Below are positions 9,376 through 16,777 of a DNA stretch of 48,973 bases, piece by piece. The notes under the pieces are model-generated. The model was not told where the DNA came from. It made no database searches and worked only from the letters and a program-made list of their open reading frames with translations. This DNA is from Pseudomonas plecoglossicida NBRC 103162 = DSM 15088 (GTDB taxonomy: Bacteria; Pseudomonadota; Gammaproteobacteria; Pseudomonadales; Pseudomonadaceae), in assembly GCF_000730665.1 (NCBI RefSeq), contig NZ_BBIV01000046.1:1-48973 (forward strand). Reading direction: 5' to 3'. Positions within the stretch are counted from its first letter, which is position 1; each line of letters begins with the position of its first letter. The position numbers and the translations under genes were made by a program.

Positions 9376-9499
9376 GAATGTGATACACATGGCATGCGGT
9401 ATACCATAAGACGCCAATACGCAACGTAACGTGCGTAACACCCGAGACGATGTACTATCCCGCCAGCGAACCCACCGACTCGACTTCAAGGAGACCGCA

Positions 9500-9660
9500 A
9501 TGATCAAGACCGGCGATCGACTGCCCGACGTAACCCTCTATCAATACAGCGACGGCCAAGGCGGTTGCCCGCTGGGCCCGCAGGCGTGGACGACATCCTC
9601 TGCGTCGCGGTGAACGATGCCTTCGTCATGCACGCCTGGGGCAAGACCTTTGCCGTAGGT
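9500..9660 (+). pseudogene. Peroxiredoxin (Prx5/AhpE-like), internal deletion
   Basis: An ATG at 9500 with AAGGAG upstream starts a typical peroxiredoxin N-terminus (GDRLPDVTLYQYSDG, then GCPLGPQ). The sequence then jumps, in a shifted frame, to GVDDILCVAVNDAFVMHAW, which in intact proteins lies about 40 residues further on. The lost piece contains the PGAFTPTC block with the peroxidatic Cys. Similarity ends at about 9660, at the edge of the lower-GC cassette. The product would be inactive. Intact members reduce peroxides in the cytoplasm with thioredoxin, glutaredoxin or glutathione. Confidence 0.8.
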
Positions 9661-9685
9661 CCAAGCGCTGAGAACGATGATGAGG

Positions 9686-9737
9686 TGCAGGAACCAATTC
9701 ACGGTGATTTCAGTGACGTCCTGAATTGATTCCTGTA
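9686..9737. repeat. Inverted repeat between peroxiredoxin remnant and acyltransferase gene
   Basis: TGCAGGAACCAATTCA at 9686 pairs with TGAATTGATTCCTGTA ending at 9737, 13 of 16 positions, around a 20-nt loop. It lies 47 bp past the stop of the acyltransferase gene and could terminate that operon, though no clear T-run follows. It also marks the edge of the lower-GC cassette, so a boundary role is possible. Confidence 0.5.
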
Positions 9738-9783
9738 CTTCTGGTTCAGTGTGAGAAACCCACTTTATCTTTACGCACCGTTG

Positions 9784-10533
9784 TCAATCTTCGTTCGAAA
9801 TAAGCCCCCAAATGTCGGGGCGTTCGCAATGGACTCGCTCAAACCATTCATCCAGTTTTTTATGACAGATCTGACGGGTGCCATGGAACTCAATTGGTGG
9901 TCCGATCTTGTCATAGAAAATACCGAGTTTCTCAAGGCGTTCAATTAATCGAGGCTCCATTTCGGCATACCACTGCTGGATATTATTCTGGCGCGCCAAT
10001 GCCACCAGCACCCTGACCAGCGCGATCAACAGGGCATCTGAAGTGGGATACGAAGAGGCCAATTGCTTGCTCGCCGCCTCTTCCTCGTAATCAAGGATAG
10101 TTTTGCGACAACGTTTAGGGATGCAGAATCGGGATATCTCTGCTGTATTCCATAGGGGGGCCAGTTCTGGCAGGCTGATTTTATTGTTTGTACAAAGTAC
10201 TTGCACGGGGAAGCTGCACCCTGATGATGAAGGGTCATACAGGATTAACCTTACGGTGCCGAAGAATAGCCCCGTCCCTTTATGTAAAAGCAATCCGTGC
10301 ACCGAATGAACGTCATAGATGTCTTTTTCAATCTTGTCCGGATTGAAGCGGTTTTCGTGAGTGAGCCAGTCATGGTCCTCACAATAGACCATGTAGCGCA
10401 GTGCGAAACATTCATGCTTTAGAGCGGCGGTGTCTGCGATGACGGTTTCAAATCGGTTGAATATTTCAGAGGTGCCAGTCCGTTGGGTGTAGCTGCTCTG
10501 TGCGTCAGCGGCAGATGACTTCGGGCTTTCCAT
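9784..10533 (-). CDS. FeeM / PEP-CTERM-associated-type acyltransferase
   Basis: A 249-residue protein of the GNAT-like fold shared by N-acyl amino acid synthases (FeeM), acyl-homoserine-lactone synthases and the PEP-CTERM-system acyltransferases. Diagnostic pieces are LRYMVYCEDHDWL near residue 50 (the R..vY..E..w pattern of autoinducer synthases), GTVRLIL near residue 98 and AEISRFCIPKRCRK near residue 130. Such enzymes move an acyl group from acyl-ACP or acyl-CoA to an amine. I chose ATG 10533, which has GGAG eight bases upstream; an alternative ATG at 10575 overlaps the ThiF stop by 4 nt but lacks a ribosome site. No exosortase or PEP-CTERM gene is in the window. Base composition is clearly more AT-rich than the flanks, suggesting transfer. 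Confidence 0.82.
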   Translation of the reverse strand: MESPKSSAADAQSSYTQRTGTSEIFNRFETVIADTAALKHECFALRYMVYCEDHDWLTHENRFNPDKIEKDIYDVHSVHGLLLHKGTGLFFGTVRLILYDPSSSGCSFPVQVLCTNNKISLPELAPLWNTAEISRFCIPKRCRKTILDYEEEAASKQLASSYPTSDALLIALVRVLVALARQNNIQQWYAEMEPRLIERLEKLGIFYDKIGPPIEFHGTRQICHKKLDEWFERVHCERPDIWGLISNED

Positions 10534-10571
10534 AATGAACTCCAGGGAGCATCTATCGTAAAAAGCATGTT

Positions 10572-11459
10572 TCATTTGCTGTTTGAGTGGGATGCCAGTT
10601 GAGAGAAGTGACGCTCCGCCAAGGCAATCTTGATGCGTTGGATAATGCCTTTGTTGCCACGGCGGAGCCGTCTACGCACCCATTGGCAATTGTAAGCATC
10701 GAAGTGCTCGTACCAGGGCGCTGCATAAATGGTGCCCCTGCCAAGAAGCAGCTTGGTTACCTGTGCCGCCGCAACGCCTGCACAGAGCTCGCAGGACAAG
10801 CCTGTGGAGGGAACGCGTTCGTTGACAATGTCGAAGCATTGCTTGTCCATCAGGTAGGATCGGTGCAGTCCGGCTGGCGCCAACCCCAACAGGAATCGGA
10901 CCATCTGGGATGTCTTCGTATGGCCCTCCATCTGAAAATATTCTTCAAAGCTCATGCCGTCAGGTTTAAACACTAAAAAGGCGGTTCCCATGCCGGCAGG
11001 CGCTGCTGTGATGGCCGGAATTTTCAACTGATGGCATTTTTCAAAAATTTTCCGACGCATGTCGACAACAAAAAAATCCAGGCCATCAATATAGATATCA
11101 ACGTCTTTGAGGAAGTCGTCTATCGAGTGGGGCTGTACGCCATGTTCGAAAATATTTAGATGTATGTCAGGGTTGATATCGCGCGCCATGGCGGCGAGTG
11201 TCTCGGTCTTTGCCTTGCCTAATGACGATAGCTTGGCCCCGGCTTGCCGATTGAAGTTTGGCAGCTCAAAATGATCGAAGTCGGCAATATTGAAGGCGCC
11301 GATGCCCAGTCGCGTAAGGGTCATGAGATGTGAACCACCCACTCCTCCCATGCCAGCAATAGCGATACGTGAGTTTCGAAAAATTGTTTGCTCTTCTTTG
11401 GTGACCCACCCAAGATTTCGCGCAAAAGCTGCATCATAAGAAAAGGCGGAGGTGCTCAT
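10572..11459 (-). CDS. ThiF/E1-like adenylyltransferase
   Basis: A 295-residue Rossmann-fold protein of the ThiF/MoeB/E1 superfamily, which activates a carboxyl group with ATP. The nucleotide loop is GMGGVGGSH near residue 37, followed by IADFDHFELPNFNRQ with the conserved Asp and Arg, GKAKTE with the conserved Lys, and DVDIYIDGLD with the Mg-binding Asp. A single CELC pair near residue 235 replaces the usual two CxxC zinc pairs. The region between about residues 150 and 230 (APAGMGTAFLVFKPDGMSFE onward) is not typical of ThiF or MoeB. Start ATG 11459 has AGGAGA seven bases upstream. It is the first gene of a two-gene operon with the acyltransferase and has low GC like it. No sulfur carrier or ubiquitin-like gene is adjacent, so its substrate may be small. 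Confidence 0.87.
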   Translation of the reverse strand: MSTSAFSYDAAFARNLGWVTKEEQTIFRNSRIAIAGMGGVGGSHLMTLTRLGIGAFNIADFDHFELPNFNRQAGAKLSSLGKAKTETLAAMARDINPDIHLNIFEHGVQPHSIDDFLKDVDIYIDGLDFFVVDMRRKIFEKCHQLKIPAITAAPAGMGTAFLVFKPDGMSFEEYFQMEGHTKTSQMVRFLLGLAPAGLHRSYLMDKQCFDIVNERVPSTGLSCELCAGVAAAQVTKLLLGRGTIYAAPWYEHFDAYNCQWVRRRLRRGNKGIIQRIKIALAERHFSQLASHSNSK

Positions 11460-12050
11460 CGTATTTCTCCTGGCGTGGATGGCGCATTCCACTGCAATTC
11501 GGTGTTTGCATTTCAGCATGGGTCACAATGCTTGCGTTTGAAACTGGCAAAATTACTAGGCGCTGTACGAGAGATAGTTTGCAAACAGCATCTAGGCGTG
11601 CGGAGACGTGGTGCTTCAGGCAGTTCATTGGTTGTGCGCTCTGGCGCTGTGTGGAAGCCCACGCCTGAGTCTCGTTTTTCCGCGTCCATACAGAACCGTC
11701 GCTACCCGTGAAACGCGCACGCCTAGTCCGCTTTAACGATGAGTGTGTGCCGGCCAGCGCCGATCATGGGATGCAAGCCGGCAAGGGCCCGGCTACGACG
11801 TTGGCGGTCTCTCCTTGACCTTTCGCGCTGGGCAGTTCGCTGGTGTGTTCGCTGCGCCGTTCCTTGATGGACCGTAATGTGCCGGTGTAGCTGAACAGCG
11901 ATTTTCACGATCTTCTGGTCGAGCAGGGGCGCTGCTGGACGGGGCCTGGTGGGCGCCGACCCTTGCCGTGCCCGGCGAGGAAAAGCCCCACGGTACCTTC
12001 GCCGAGCCGGCGTGGCGCAGGGCGGGGAGGTTGGTCATCGGCCTGATCTT
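11460..12050. other. Gene-poor upstream region of the ThiF cassette
   Basis: About 590 bases without a convincing gene. GC rises from cassette-like to chromosome-like at about 11720. CTAGGCGTGCG at 11592-11602 is perfectly inverted as CGCACGCCTAG at 11716-11726, and a further CTAGGCG lies at 11556. The promoter for the ThiF operon should lie here; a weak candidate on the minus strand is TTGCAA (about 11577) with TAGTAA (about 11555), spacing about 20, not convincing. From 11727 to 12050 I recognise nothing. Confidence 0.4.
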
Positions 12051-12136
12051 GCATCGCCGGCAAGCCGGCTCCCAAAGGTACCCCGCAGGCCTTGAAATCA
12101 GCGCAGTTCCCTGTAGGAGCCGGCTTGCCGGCGATG
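12051..12136. repeat. REP pair in inverted orientation (BIME)
   Basis: GCATCGCCGGCAAGCCGGCT begins at 12051 and its inverted partner AGCCGGCTTGCCGGCGATG ends at 12136, separated by about 37 bp. This is the standard paired-REP arrangement of pseudomonads and lies upstream of xthA, about 90 bp before its start. Confidence 0.85.
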
Positions 12137-12224
12137 AGGCCAGTACATGCAGCATTACAATTGAACGTTACCCCAGAGAAGGGCTCACACCTCCAAAGGC
12201 CACGACCTGTGAGCGAACGCCTCC

Positions 12225-13016
12225 ATGAAAGCGCTGAAGATCGCCACCTTCAACCTCAACGGTATCCGCAGCCGCGTGCCGGCGCTGCTGGCCTGGCTGG
12301 ACCGCGAGCAACCCGATATCGCCTGCCTCCAGGAACTCAAGGCACCCGACACGCAGTTCCCCCGCGAGGAACTGGAAGCGGCGGGCTATGGTTGCATCTA
12401 TCAGGGCCAGCCGTCGTGGAACGGCGTGGCGATCCTGGCCCGTGGCAGCGAACCCCTGGAGATCCGCCGTGGCCTGCCTGGCATGGAAGACGACAGCCAG
12501 AGCCGCTACCTGGAAGCCGCGGCCCACGGCGTGGTGGTGGCCTGCCTGTACCTGCCCAACGGCAACCCGCAGCCCGGGCCGAAGTTCGACTACAAGCTGC
12601 GCTGGTTCGAATGCCTGATCGACCACGCGCGTAGTCTTCATGGCAATGGCCACCCGACGGTGCTGGCGGGGGATTTCAATGTGGTACCCACCGACCTGGA
12701 CATCTACGATCCCCGTTCGTGGCAGAAGGATGCACTGCTGCAACCTGAATCACGCGACTGCTACCAGCGGCTGTTGGCGCAGGGCTGGACCGATGCCATT
12801 CGCCACCTGCACCCGGACGAGCGGGTCTACACCTTCTGGGACTACTTCCGTAACCACTGGGCGCGCAATGCCGGTTTGCGCATCGACCACCTGCTGCTGA
12901 ACCCGGAGCTTGCGCCCTACCTGAAGCGGGCGGGCGTCGATGCCTGGGTGCGCAACGAGCCCAAGGCCAGCGACCACGCGCCGGTGTGGATCGAGCTGAG
13001 CACGCGGCGCTCCTGA
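12225..13016 (+). CDS. xthA: Exodeoxyribonuclease III
   Basis: A 263-residue cytoplasmic DNA-repair nuclease of the endonuclease/exonuclease/phosphatase fold. It cuts at abasic sites and removes 3'-blocking groups in base excision repair. Seen motifs are TFNLNGIRSR with the metal-binding Asn, QELKAPD with the metal-binding Glu, the GDFNVVPTDLDIYD block with Asp and Asn, and the C-terminal SDHAPVW with the Asp-His pair. Length matches the family. The ATG at 12225 follows a degenerate AG-rich stretch rather than a strong ribosome site. It is intact although genes on both sides are broken, consistent with selection on this gene. A second xth-type gene elsewhere in the genome is common. Confidence 0.93.
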   Translation: MKALKIATFNLNGIRSRVPALLAWLDREQPDIACLQELKAPDTQFPREELEAAGYGCIYQGQPSWNGVAILARGSEPLEIRRGLPGMEDDSQSRYLEAAAHGVVVACLYLPNGNPQPGPKFDYKLRWFECLIDHARSLHGNGHPTVLAGDFNVVPTDLDIYDPRSWQKDALLQPESRDCYQRLLAQGWTDAIRHLHPDERVYTFWDYFRNHWARNAGLRIDHLLLNPELAPYLKRAGVDAWVRNEPKASDHAPVWIELSTRRS

Positions 13017-13021
13017 AGCAG

Positions 13022-13930
13022 TCACAGCACCTTGTCGAGGGTGATGGGAAAATCCCTGACGCGCATTCCGGTCGCGTGGTAGATCGCATTTGCGACGGCG
13101 GCCGTCACGCCGACCACGCCGATTTCACCCACGCCCTTGGAGCCCAGTTCGTTGACGATATCGTCGTGCTCTTCGACGAAGATCACGTCGATAGCCACGA
13201 CATCGGCATTCACCGGAATGTGATACTCGGCCAGGTTGTGGTTGAGGATCCGCCCGAGCTGATGATCGGTCTGGGTCTCTTCGTACAGGGCCATGCCCAG
13301 GCCCCAGACGACACCGCCGAGTATCTGGCTGCGTGCGGTCTTGGGGTTGACCACGCTGCCTGCCGCCACCGCACTGACCACCCGCGTGACCTTGATCGCG
13401 CCGAGGTCTTCATCGACCTCGACTTCCACGAACACGGCCGAGTGGGTGGCGGTGGCGAACGGCTTGCGCTTGGCGCCGGGCTCGGCGTCGATCTGCGCCT
13501 GCAGGCATTTATCCGGGGTGGCCGAGAGGATATCCGACACGGCGATACGGTGCTCCCTGGCTTGCAGGTAGCCACCTTGGAAGGTGATTTCCTCGGCGGG
13601 TATCGAGGCGATGGCGGGGTGCGAGCGGCGTGCGCTTTGCAGCAGCTTGCCGCGCAGGATCAGGCAAGCCTGGCGCACCGCCGAGCCCACCGAGGAGGCG
13701 GTCACCAGCTCGTCGATGGCCAACTGATTGTCGCGCTCGGGCGTGTCCTGGGGCAGGCGGTGGAAGTCAGCGAAGGGAATCCGCCGTTTCCCGATCCGCC
13801 CCTGCACATGGACAACAGCCGCCAGCGCCGCCAGCGCCACGCACATGTCCGACGGGTGTGTGGCGACACAGGAGTTCCTGCCCAAGGAAGGCCAGGCCCG
13901 CGGCGTGCAGATCGACCTGCAGCCGGACAT
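13022..13930 (-). pseudogene. Chimera of xanthine-dehydrogenase-family FAD subunit and molybdopterin subunit
   Basis: One open frame joins parts of two genes. The first part (ATHPSDMCVALAAL to HRLPQDTPERDNQLAIDELV, about 13740-13872) is the middle of the FAD-binding subunit (XdhB/YagS/PaoB family). The rest, starting at SSVGSAVRQACLILRG, is the C-terminal third of the molybdopterin subunit (XdhA/YagR/PaoC), with TRVVSAVAAGSVVNP, GGVVWGLGMALYEE and the late GSKGVGEIGVV motif. An in-frame deletion of over 1 kb explains this. The molybdenum-binding N-terminal domains and the 2Fe-2S subunit are absent, so no enzyme can form. The 5' side is cut at about 13870, where a divergent gene is also cut. 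Confidence 0.82.
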
Positions 13931-14435
13931 GCTCAGCCTGCACCTGGGAACAACGGGTAATGGAAGGTGACCCTAAGTTCGAAGCCTCGCAGTCGATCCC
14001 CGATGTGCCCTACCACCTGTTCGCGATCTCCATCGGCCTGCAGGGCATTTTCGTCGACCGCGAAGAAGACATCGCCCACGCCTGGGAACGCGCGCTGGCG
14101 GCCGATCGGCCGGTCCTGATCGAATTCAAGACCGACCCCGACGTACTGCCCCTGCCGCCGCACATCAAGCTCGAACAGGCGAGGAAATTCGCCGGCACCC
14201 TGCTCAAAGGCGACCCCGACCAGGCCGGGGTGATCGTGCAGACGGCCAAGCAGGTGCTTAGCTCCGTATTGCCCAAGAAGAGCTGATCGGCAATGGGGAA
14301 GCCGGAGCCGATCATGGCTACCCGATGGAGGTCAACCTGGTCGGCGATGCCGCCGAAAACCTGCGCGCGCTGCTGCCCTTGCTCGAACACAAGACCCGGC
14401 GCAGCTGGCGCGACAAGGTCGAAGGGTGGCGCGAT
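13866..14435 (+). pseudogene. Thiamine-pyrophosphate enzyme (PoxB/acetolactate-synthase-like), shuffled fragments
   Basis: Three pieces of one enzyme family occur in the wrong order. Piece A (13866-13945) reads EFLPKEGQARGVQIDLQPDM. Piece C (13952-14286) is the natural C-terminus, TWEQRVMEGDPKFEAS onward to a stop. Piece B (about 14319-14435) reads YPMEVNLVGDAAENLRALLP and RRSWRDKVEGW, which in intact proteins directly follows piece A. The N-terminal domain and the TPP-binding core are lost. Tandem duplication followed by deletions would give this A-C-B order. The intact enzyme is a peripheral or cytoplasmic pyruvate-oxidising or 2-oxoacid enzyme; these fragments are not functional. Confidence 0.8.
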
Positions 14436-14557
14436 AGGGGTCTGGACTTGGCACCTTCGAGGAAAGTTTCAACGGGCTGTGCGTCGATCGGCCGACTGGA
14501 ACCTTGCGATCCAGCCGGGGTTCACAAGGGAATCCACTGCATGATCAGGACGCCCCC

Positions 14558-15047
14558 ATGTTCGCTACCGAGATGACCAAGCTGCCAGTGCAGACCCTGC
14601 ACTTTGCCGATGACGGCGCGACGCCGAACAGCCGCTTTCCGGTCTTGCTCTACCGGCTCCAGCCAGACCCCGGCGGCGACAGTGCCGAGGCCTTCGAGGC
14701 GGGCGGGGATCTTCGACTATCACCATTACCATCCCAACGCCCACGAGGTGCTGGGTGTCGCCCGTGGGCAGGCGCGGGTCACCCTGGGTGGTGCGGCAGG
14801 GCAGACGCTGACGGTGAAAGTGGGCGATGTGCTGGTGCTGCCCGCCGGCACGGGCCATCGCTGCGTCGAGGCCAGCAGCGACTTCCTGGTGGTGGGTGCC
14901 TATCCGCGAGGGCAGGAAGACTACGACATCCAGAGGCCCGAAAGGGCGGCGCACAAGCGCGCACTGGCGCGCATCTCGGCAACGACCGGCCCGGAACAGG
15001 ACCCGGTGAGCGGCGTGCATGGGGCCTTGATGAGCGAATGGCAATGA
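14558..15047 (+). pseudogene. Cupin-domain protein (YjlB-like), internal deletion with frameshift
   Basis: ATG 14558 (or 14573) begins TKLPVQTLHFADDGATPN and continues to GGDSAEAFE. The reading then must shift at about 14700 to AGIFDYHHYHPNAHEVLG and run to the stop at 15047. About a dozen residues are missing between the two frames compared with the family as I recall it. The second frame keeps the cupin metal-site histidines (YHPNAHEVLG) and GDVLVLPAGTGH. The family is small, cytoplasmic and of unknown function, often near cytochrome bd-type oxidase genes, as here. Not functional as written unless the frame break is a sequencing error. Confidence 0.75.
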
Positions 15048-15075
15048 AGCCTTGCCGCGGCGGCGGCAGGTCGGC

Positions 15076-15585
15076 TTGAACGCATACGCCGATGCCGCCA
15101 CGGCGCTTTTGGCCGCACGGTTCCAGTTCGCCTTCACCATCAGCTTTCATATCGTGCTGGCCGCTTTCAGCATCGGCTTGGCGCAATGGCTGATGGCGCT
15201 CGAAGCGCTATGGCTGTGGCGACGCGATCACCGGGCCATGGCGATCTACCGCTACTGGCTCAAGGTGTTTGCACTGACGGTGGCGGTGGGCACGGCGTCT
15301 GGTCTGGTCATGGAGTATCAGTTCGGCCTGAACTGGTCACGGCTGTCGATCAGCGCGGGCGAAGTGATCGGGCCACTGATGTTCTACGAGGTGCTGGTAG
15401 CGTTCTTCCTGGAGGCCGGTTTTCTTGGCGTCATGTTGTTCGGGCTGAACAAGGTCGGGCCGAGGCTACACACGTGTTTGCAGGCAAGGTCCGCGCCCGC
15501 CGGTGACTCAAGTCGCCCGCGGCTCTCCCTTGAGCCAAGCGGCGGGTTCAAAGCGGTTGATGGTCGGCGTCGGAAGGGGCCTTAA
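15076..15585 (+). pseudogene. Cytochrome ubiquinol oxidase subunit I (CydA/CioA), 3' truncated
   Basis: A TTG at 15076 starts a good N-terminus of the bd-type quinol oxidase large subunit. It has ARFQFAFTISFHIVLAAFSI with the heme-ligand His of helix I, then GTASGLVMEYQFGLNWS and EVLVAFFLEAGFLGVMLFG. Similarity stops after GLNKVGPRLH at about 15470; the rest of the frame to 15585 is unrelated. Only about 130 of roughly 470 residues remain and no subunit II follows. The intact complex is a cyanide-insensitive inner-membrane oxidase. The remnant could at most give a short membrane peptide. Confidence 0.82.
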
Positions 15586-15693
15586 CGCCGGTGGTGGCGA
15601 TGGCGACGCTGTCAATGGTTGCCGTGTGGGCGGATGGATCAAACTTCCAGGACCTGGTGCGTTCTCCAGAGAACATTCCCTGGAGAGCACCTC

Positions 15694-15861
15694 ATGAACA
15701 ACCAGCCAGACCAACGCCCGCAGCAGGGCCCGCATTCTGCCGATCAGGCAAGCACCGATCAGGACTTGGGTTTCGATCCGGACTCCCCGGACCTGGAAGA
15801 CCCGCAAGTGGATCCCCAAGGGCCGGCAAAACCGCCCAGGGACGATGAAAAGAAAGATTGA
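15694..15861 (+). CDS. Small acidic disordered protein, unknown function
   Basis: A 55-residue hydrophilic protein rich in Asp, Gln and Pro (DLGFDPDSPDLEDPQVD), with no signal peptide, Cys or membrane segment. The ATG at 15694 has GGAGAG about eight bases upstream, which supports it over longer options. The stop lies 11 bp before the next small gene in the same direction, so they are probably cotranscribed. I recognise it only as the kind of short conserved hypothetical found in Pseudomonas; function unknown. Confidence 0.6.
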   Translation: MNNQPDQRPQQGPHSADQASTDQDLGFDPDSPDLEDPQVDPQGPAKPPRDDEKKD

Positions 15862-15872
15862 GGAAGCCGGCC

Positions 15873-16052
15873 ATGCGTAATGTCCTTCTGATCTGCCTGG
15901 TATCGAGCCTGGCCTTGTCGGCCGGTTGCTTCGATCGCGACAACAACCACCCCGGCAAGGACAGCGACCCGAGCAAACCGTCGCTGCAGATGCAGCAGCC
16001 GGACACGCCGCCCACTCGACCGCCTACCGAGCCGAAGCCGCAAAACCCCTGA
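15873..16052 (+). CDS. Small lipoprotein, unknown function
   Basis: A 59-residue predicted lipoprotein. The signal NVLLICLVSSLALSAGC ends in a lipobox LSAGC with lipidation at about Cys19. The mature part is short, polar and ends in a Pro/Thr-rich tail (TPPTRPPTEPKPQNP) that could reach through the periplasm. The start follows GAGGAAG. It is 11 bp after the acidic small protein gene. No Asp at position +2 is completely diagnostic here (the residue is Phe, then Asp), so outer-membrane sorting is a guess. Confidence 0.65.
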   Translation: MRNVLLICLVSSLALSAGCFDRDNNHPGKDSDPSKPSLQMQQPDTPPTRPPTEPKPQNP

Positions 16053-16231
16053 ACGGCCACCCGGGCCAGCGGCTCAGCAGGGCGTTTCGGACGCAGGCTG
16101 TGCCCGCCACCATCCTCGCGGTGCCCAGTAACGCTGGCCAGCAGCATGTGCGTCAGGCGGTAAGGTTCGAATGGGGCGCGCCGCGAGTGTTGAAACGGAT
16201 CGCGCGTCGGTGCGACCAGCGGTTGCAGGGA

Positions 16232-16615
16232 TCACCCTGGCGGGTCGAGCAGGCCTGCCCGTTGCAGCAAGGCGATGTTGGTCGGCTTGACCGCCACCTG
16301 ATCCAGTTCATGAGCCCCGAACCAGCGGCATTCGACGATTTCGTCCGAGGCATGCGGTTCCAGCGCTGCAGGTACGGCCATCTGGTACAGGTAGTGTTCT
16401 TCAGTGTCGAAGACGTAGTGCTTGAGGAACTGCGCGTCGACCAGGGGGAGGGTGGTTTCTTCCTTCAGTTCCCGCCGCGCGGCTTCAGGGTGGTGTTCCC
16501 CAGGGTCGATCTTGCCACCGGGCAAGGACCAGATCGGTGCCTGCTTGCGGACCATCAGGATCTTGCCGCTCCGCAGGCAGATCACCGTGGCATGGCGTTC
16601 TCTTGGCTCGTTCAT
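16232..16615 (-). CDS. NUDIX hydrolase
   Basis: A 127-residue cytoplasmic phosphohydrolase. The Nudix box is present as GGKIDPGEHHPEAARRELKE followed by ET; the REL-EE core with metal-binding Glu residues is intact, but the usual Gly after EE is Thr (EETTLP). The fold's strand WSLPGGK precedes it. Family members hydrolyse nucleoside diphosphates linked to another moiety; the substrate cannot be told. ATG 16615 has GGAGAA upstream and is preferred to upstream in-frame starts, which add an unrelated 36 residues. It stands alone on this strand. Confidence 0.85.
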   Translation of the reverse strand: MNEPRERHATVICLRSGKILMVRKQAPIWSLPGGKIDPGEHHPEAARRELKEETTLPLVDAQFLKHYVFDTEEHYLYQMAVPAALEPHASDEIVECRWFGAHELDQVAVKPTNIALLQRAGLLDPPG

Positions 16616-16777
16616 GATCGTTCTCCCATATGCACTGATGGCCTGCACGGCGAGGCGAAGTTCACTCGTGCGGGCGAACGGTGCCCTCCTGTTTTTGCCA
16701 TCCGCTCGATTGCATAGCTGCAACGCTGGTCTATGGTGGGATGACCAGCACTAATACTAAAGTCGTAGGAGGGCGGC

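Noticed and set aside
9784..10533. Assigning the acyltransferase to a PEP-CTERM/exosortase system
   Set aside because: The family resemblance is real, but no exosortase, PEP-CTERM substrate or EPS gene is present in the window, so the system name should not be carried over.
11555..11582. lux-box or strong sigma-70 promoter for the ThiF cassette
   Set aside because: I looked for a quorum-sensing operator because of the autoinducer-synthase fold, but found no convincing palindrome and only weak -35/-10 matches.
11434..11628. A 64-codon minus-strand frame just upstream of and overlapping the ThiF start, a possible precursor peptide for the E1-like enzyme
   Set aside because: No ribosome site, no C-terminal Gly-Gly or leader-core look, and it overlaps the ThiF start by 26 bp. 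Worth re-checking only if conserved in relatives.
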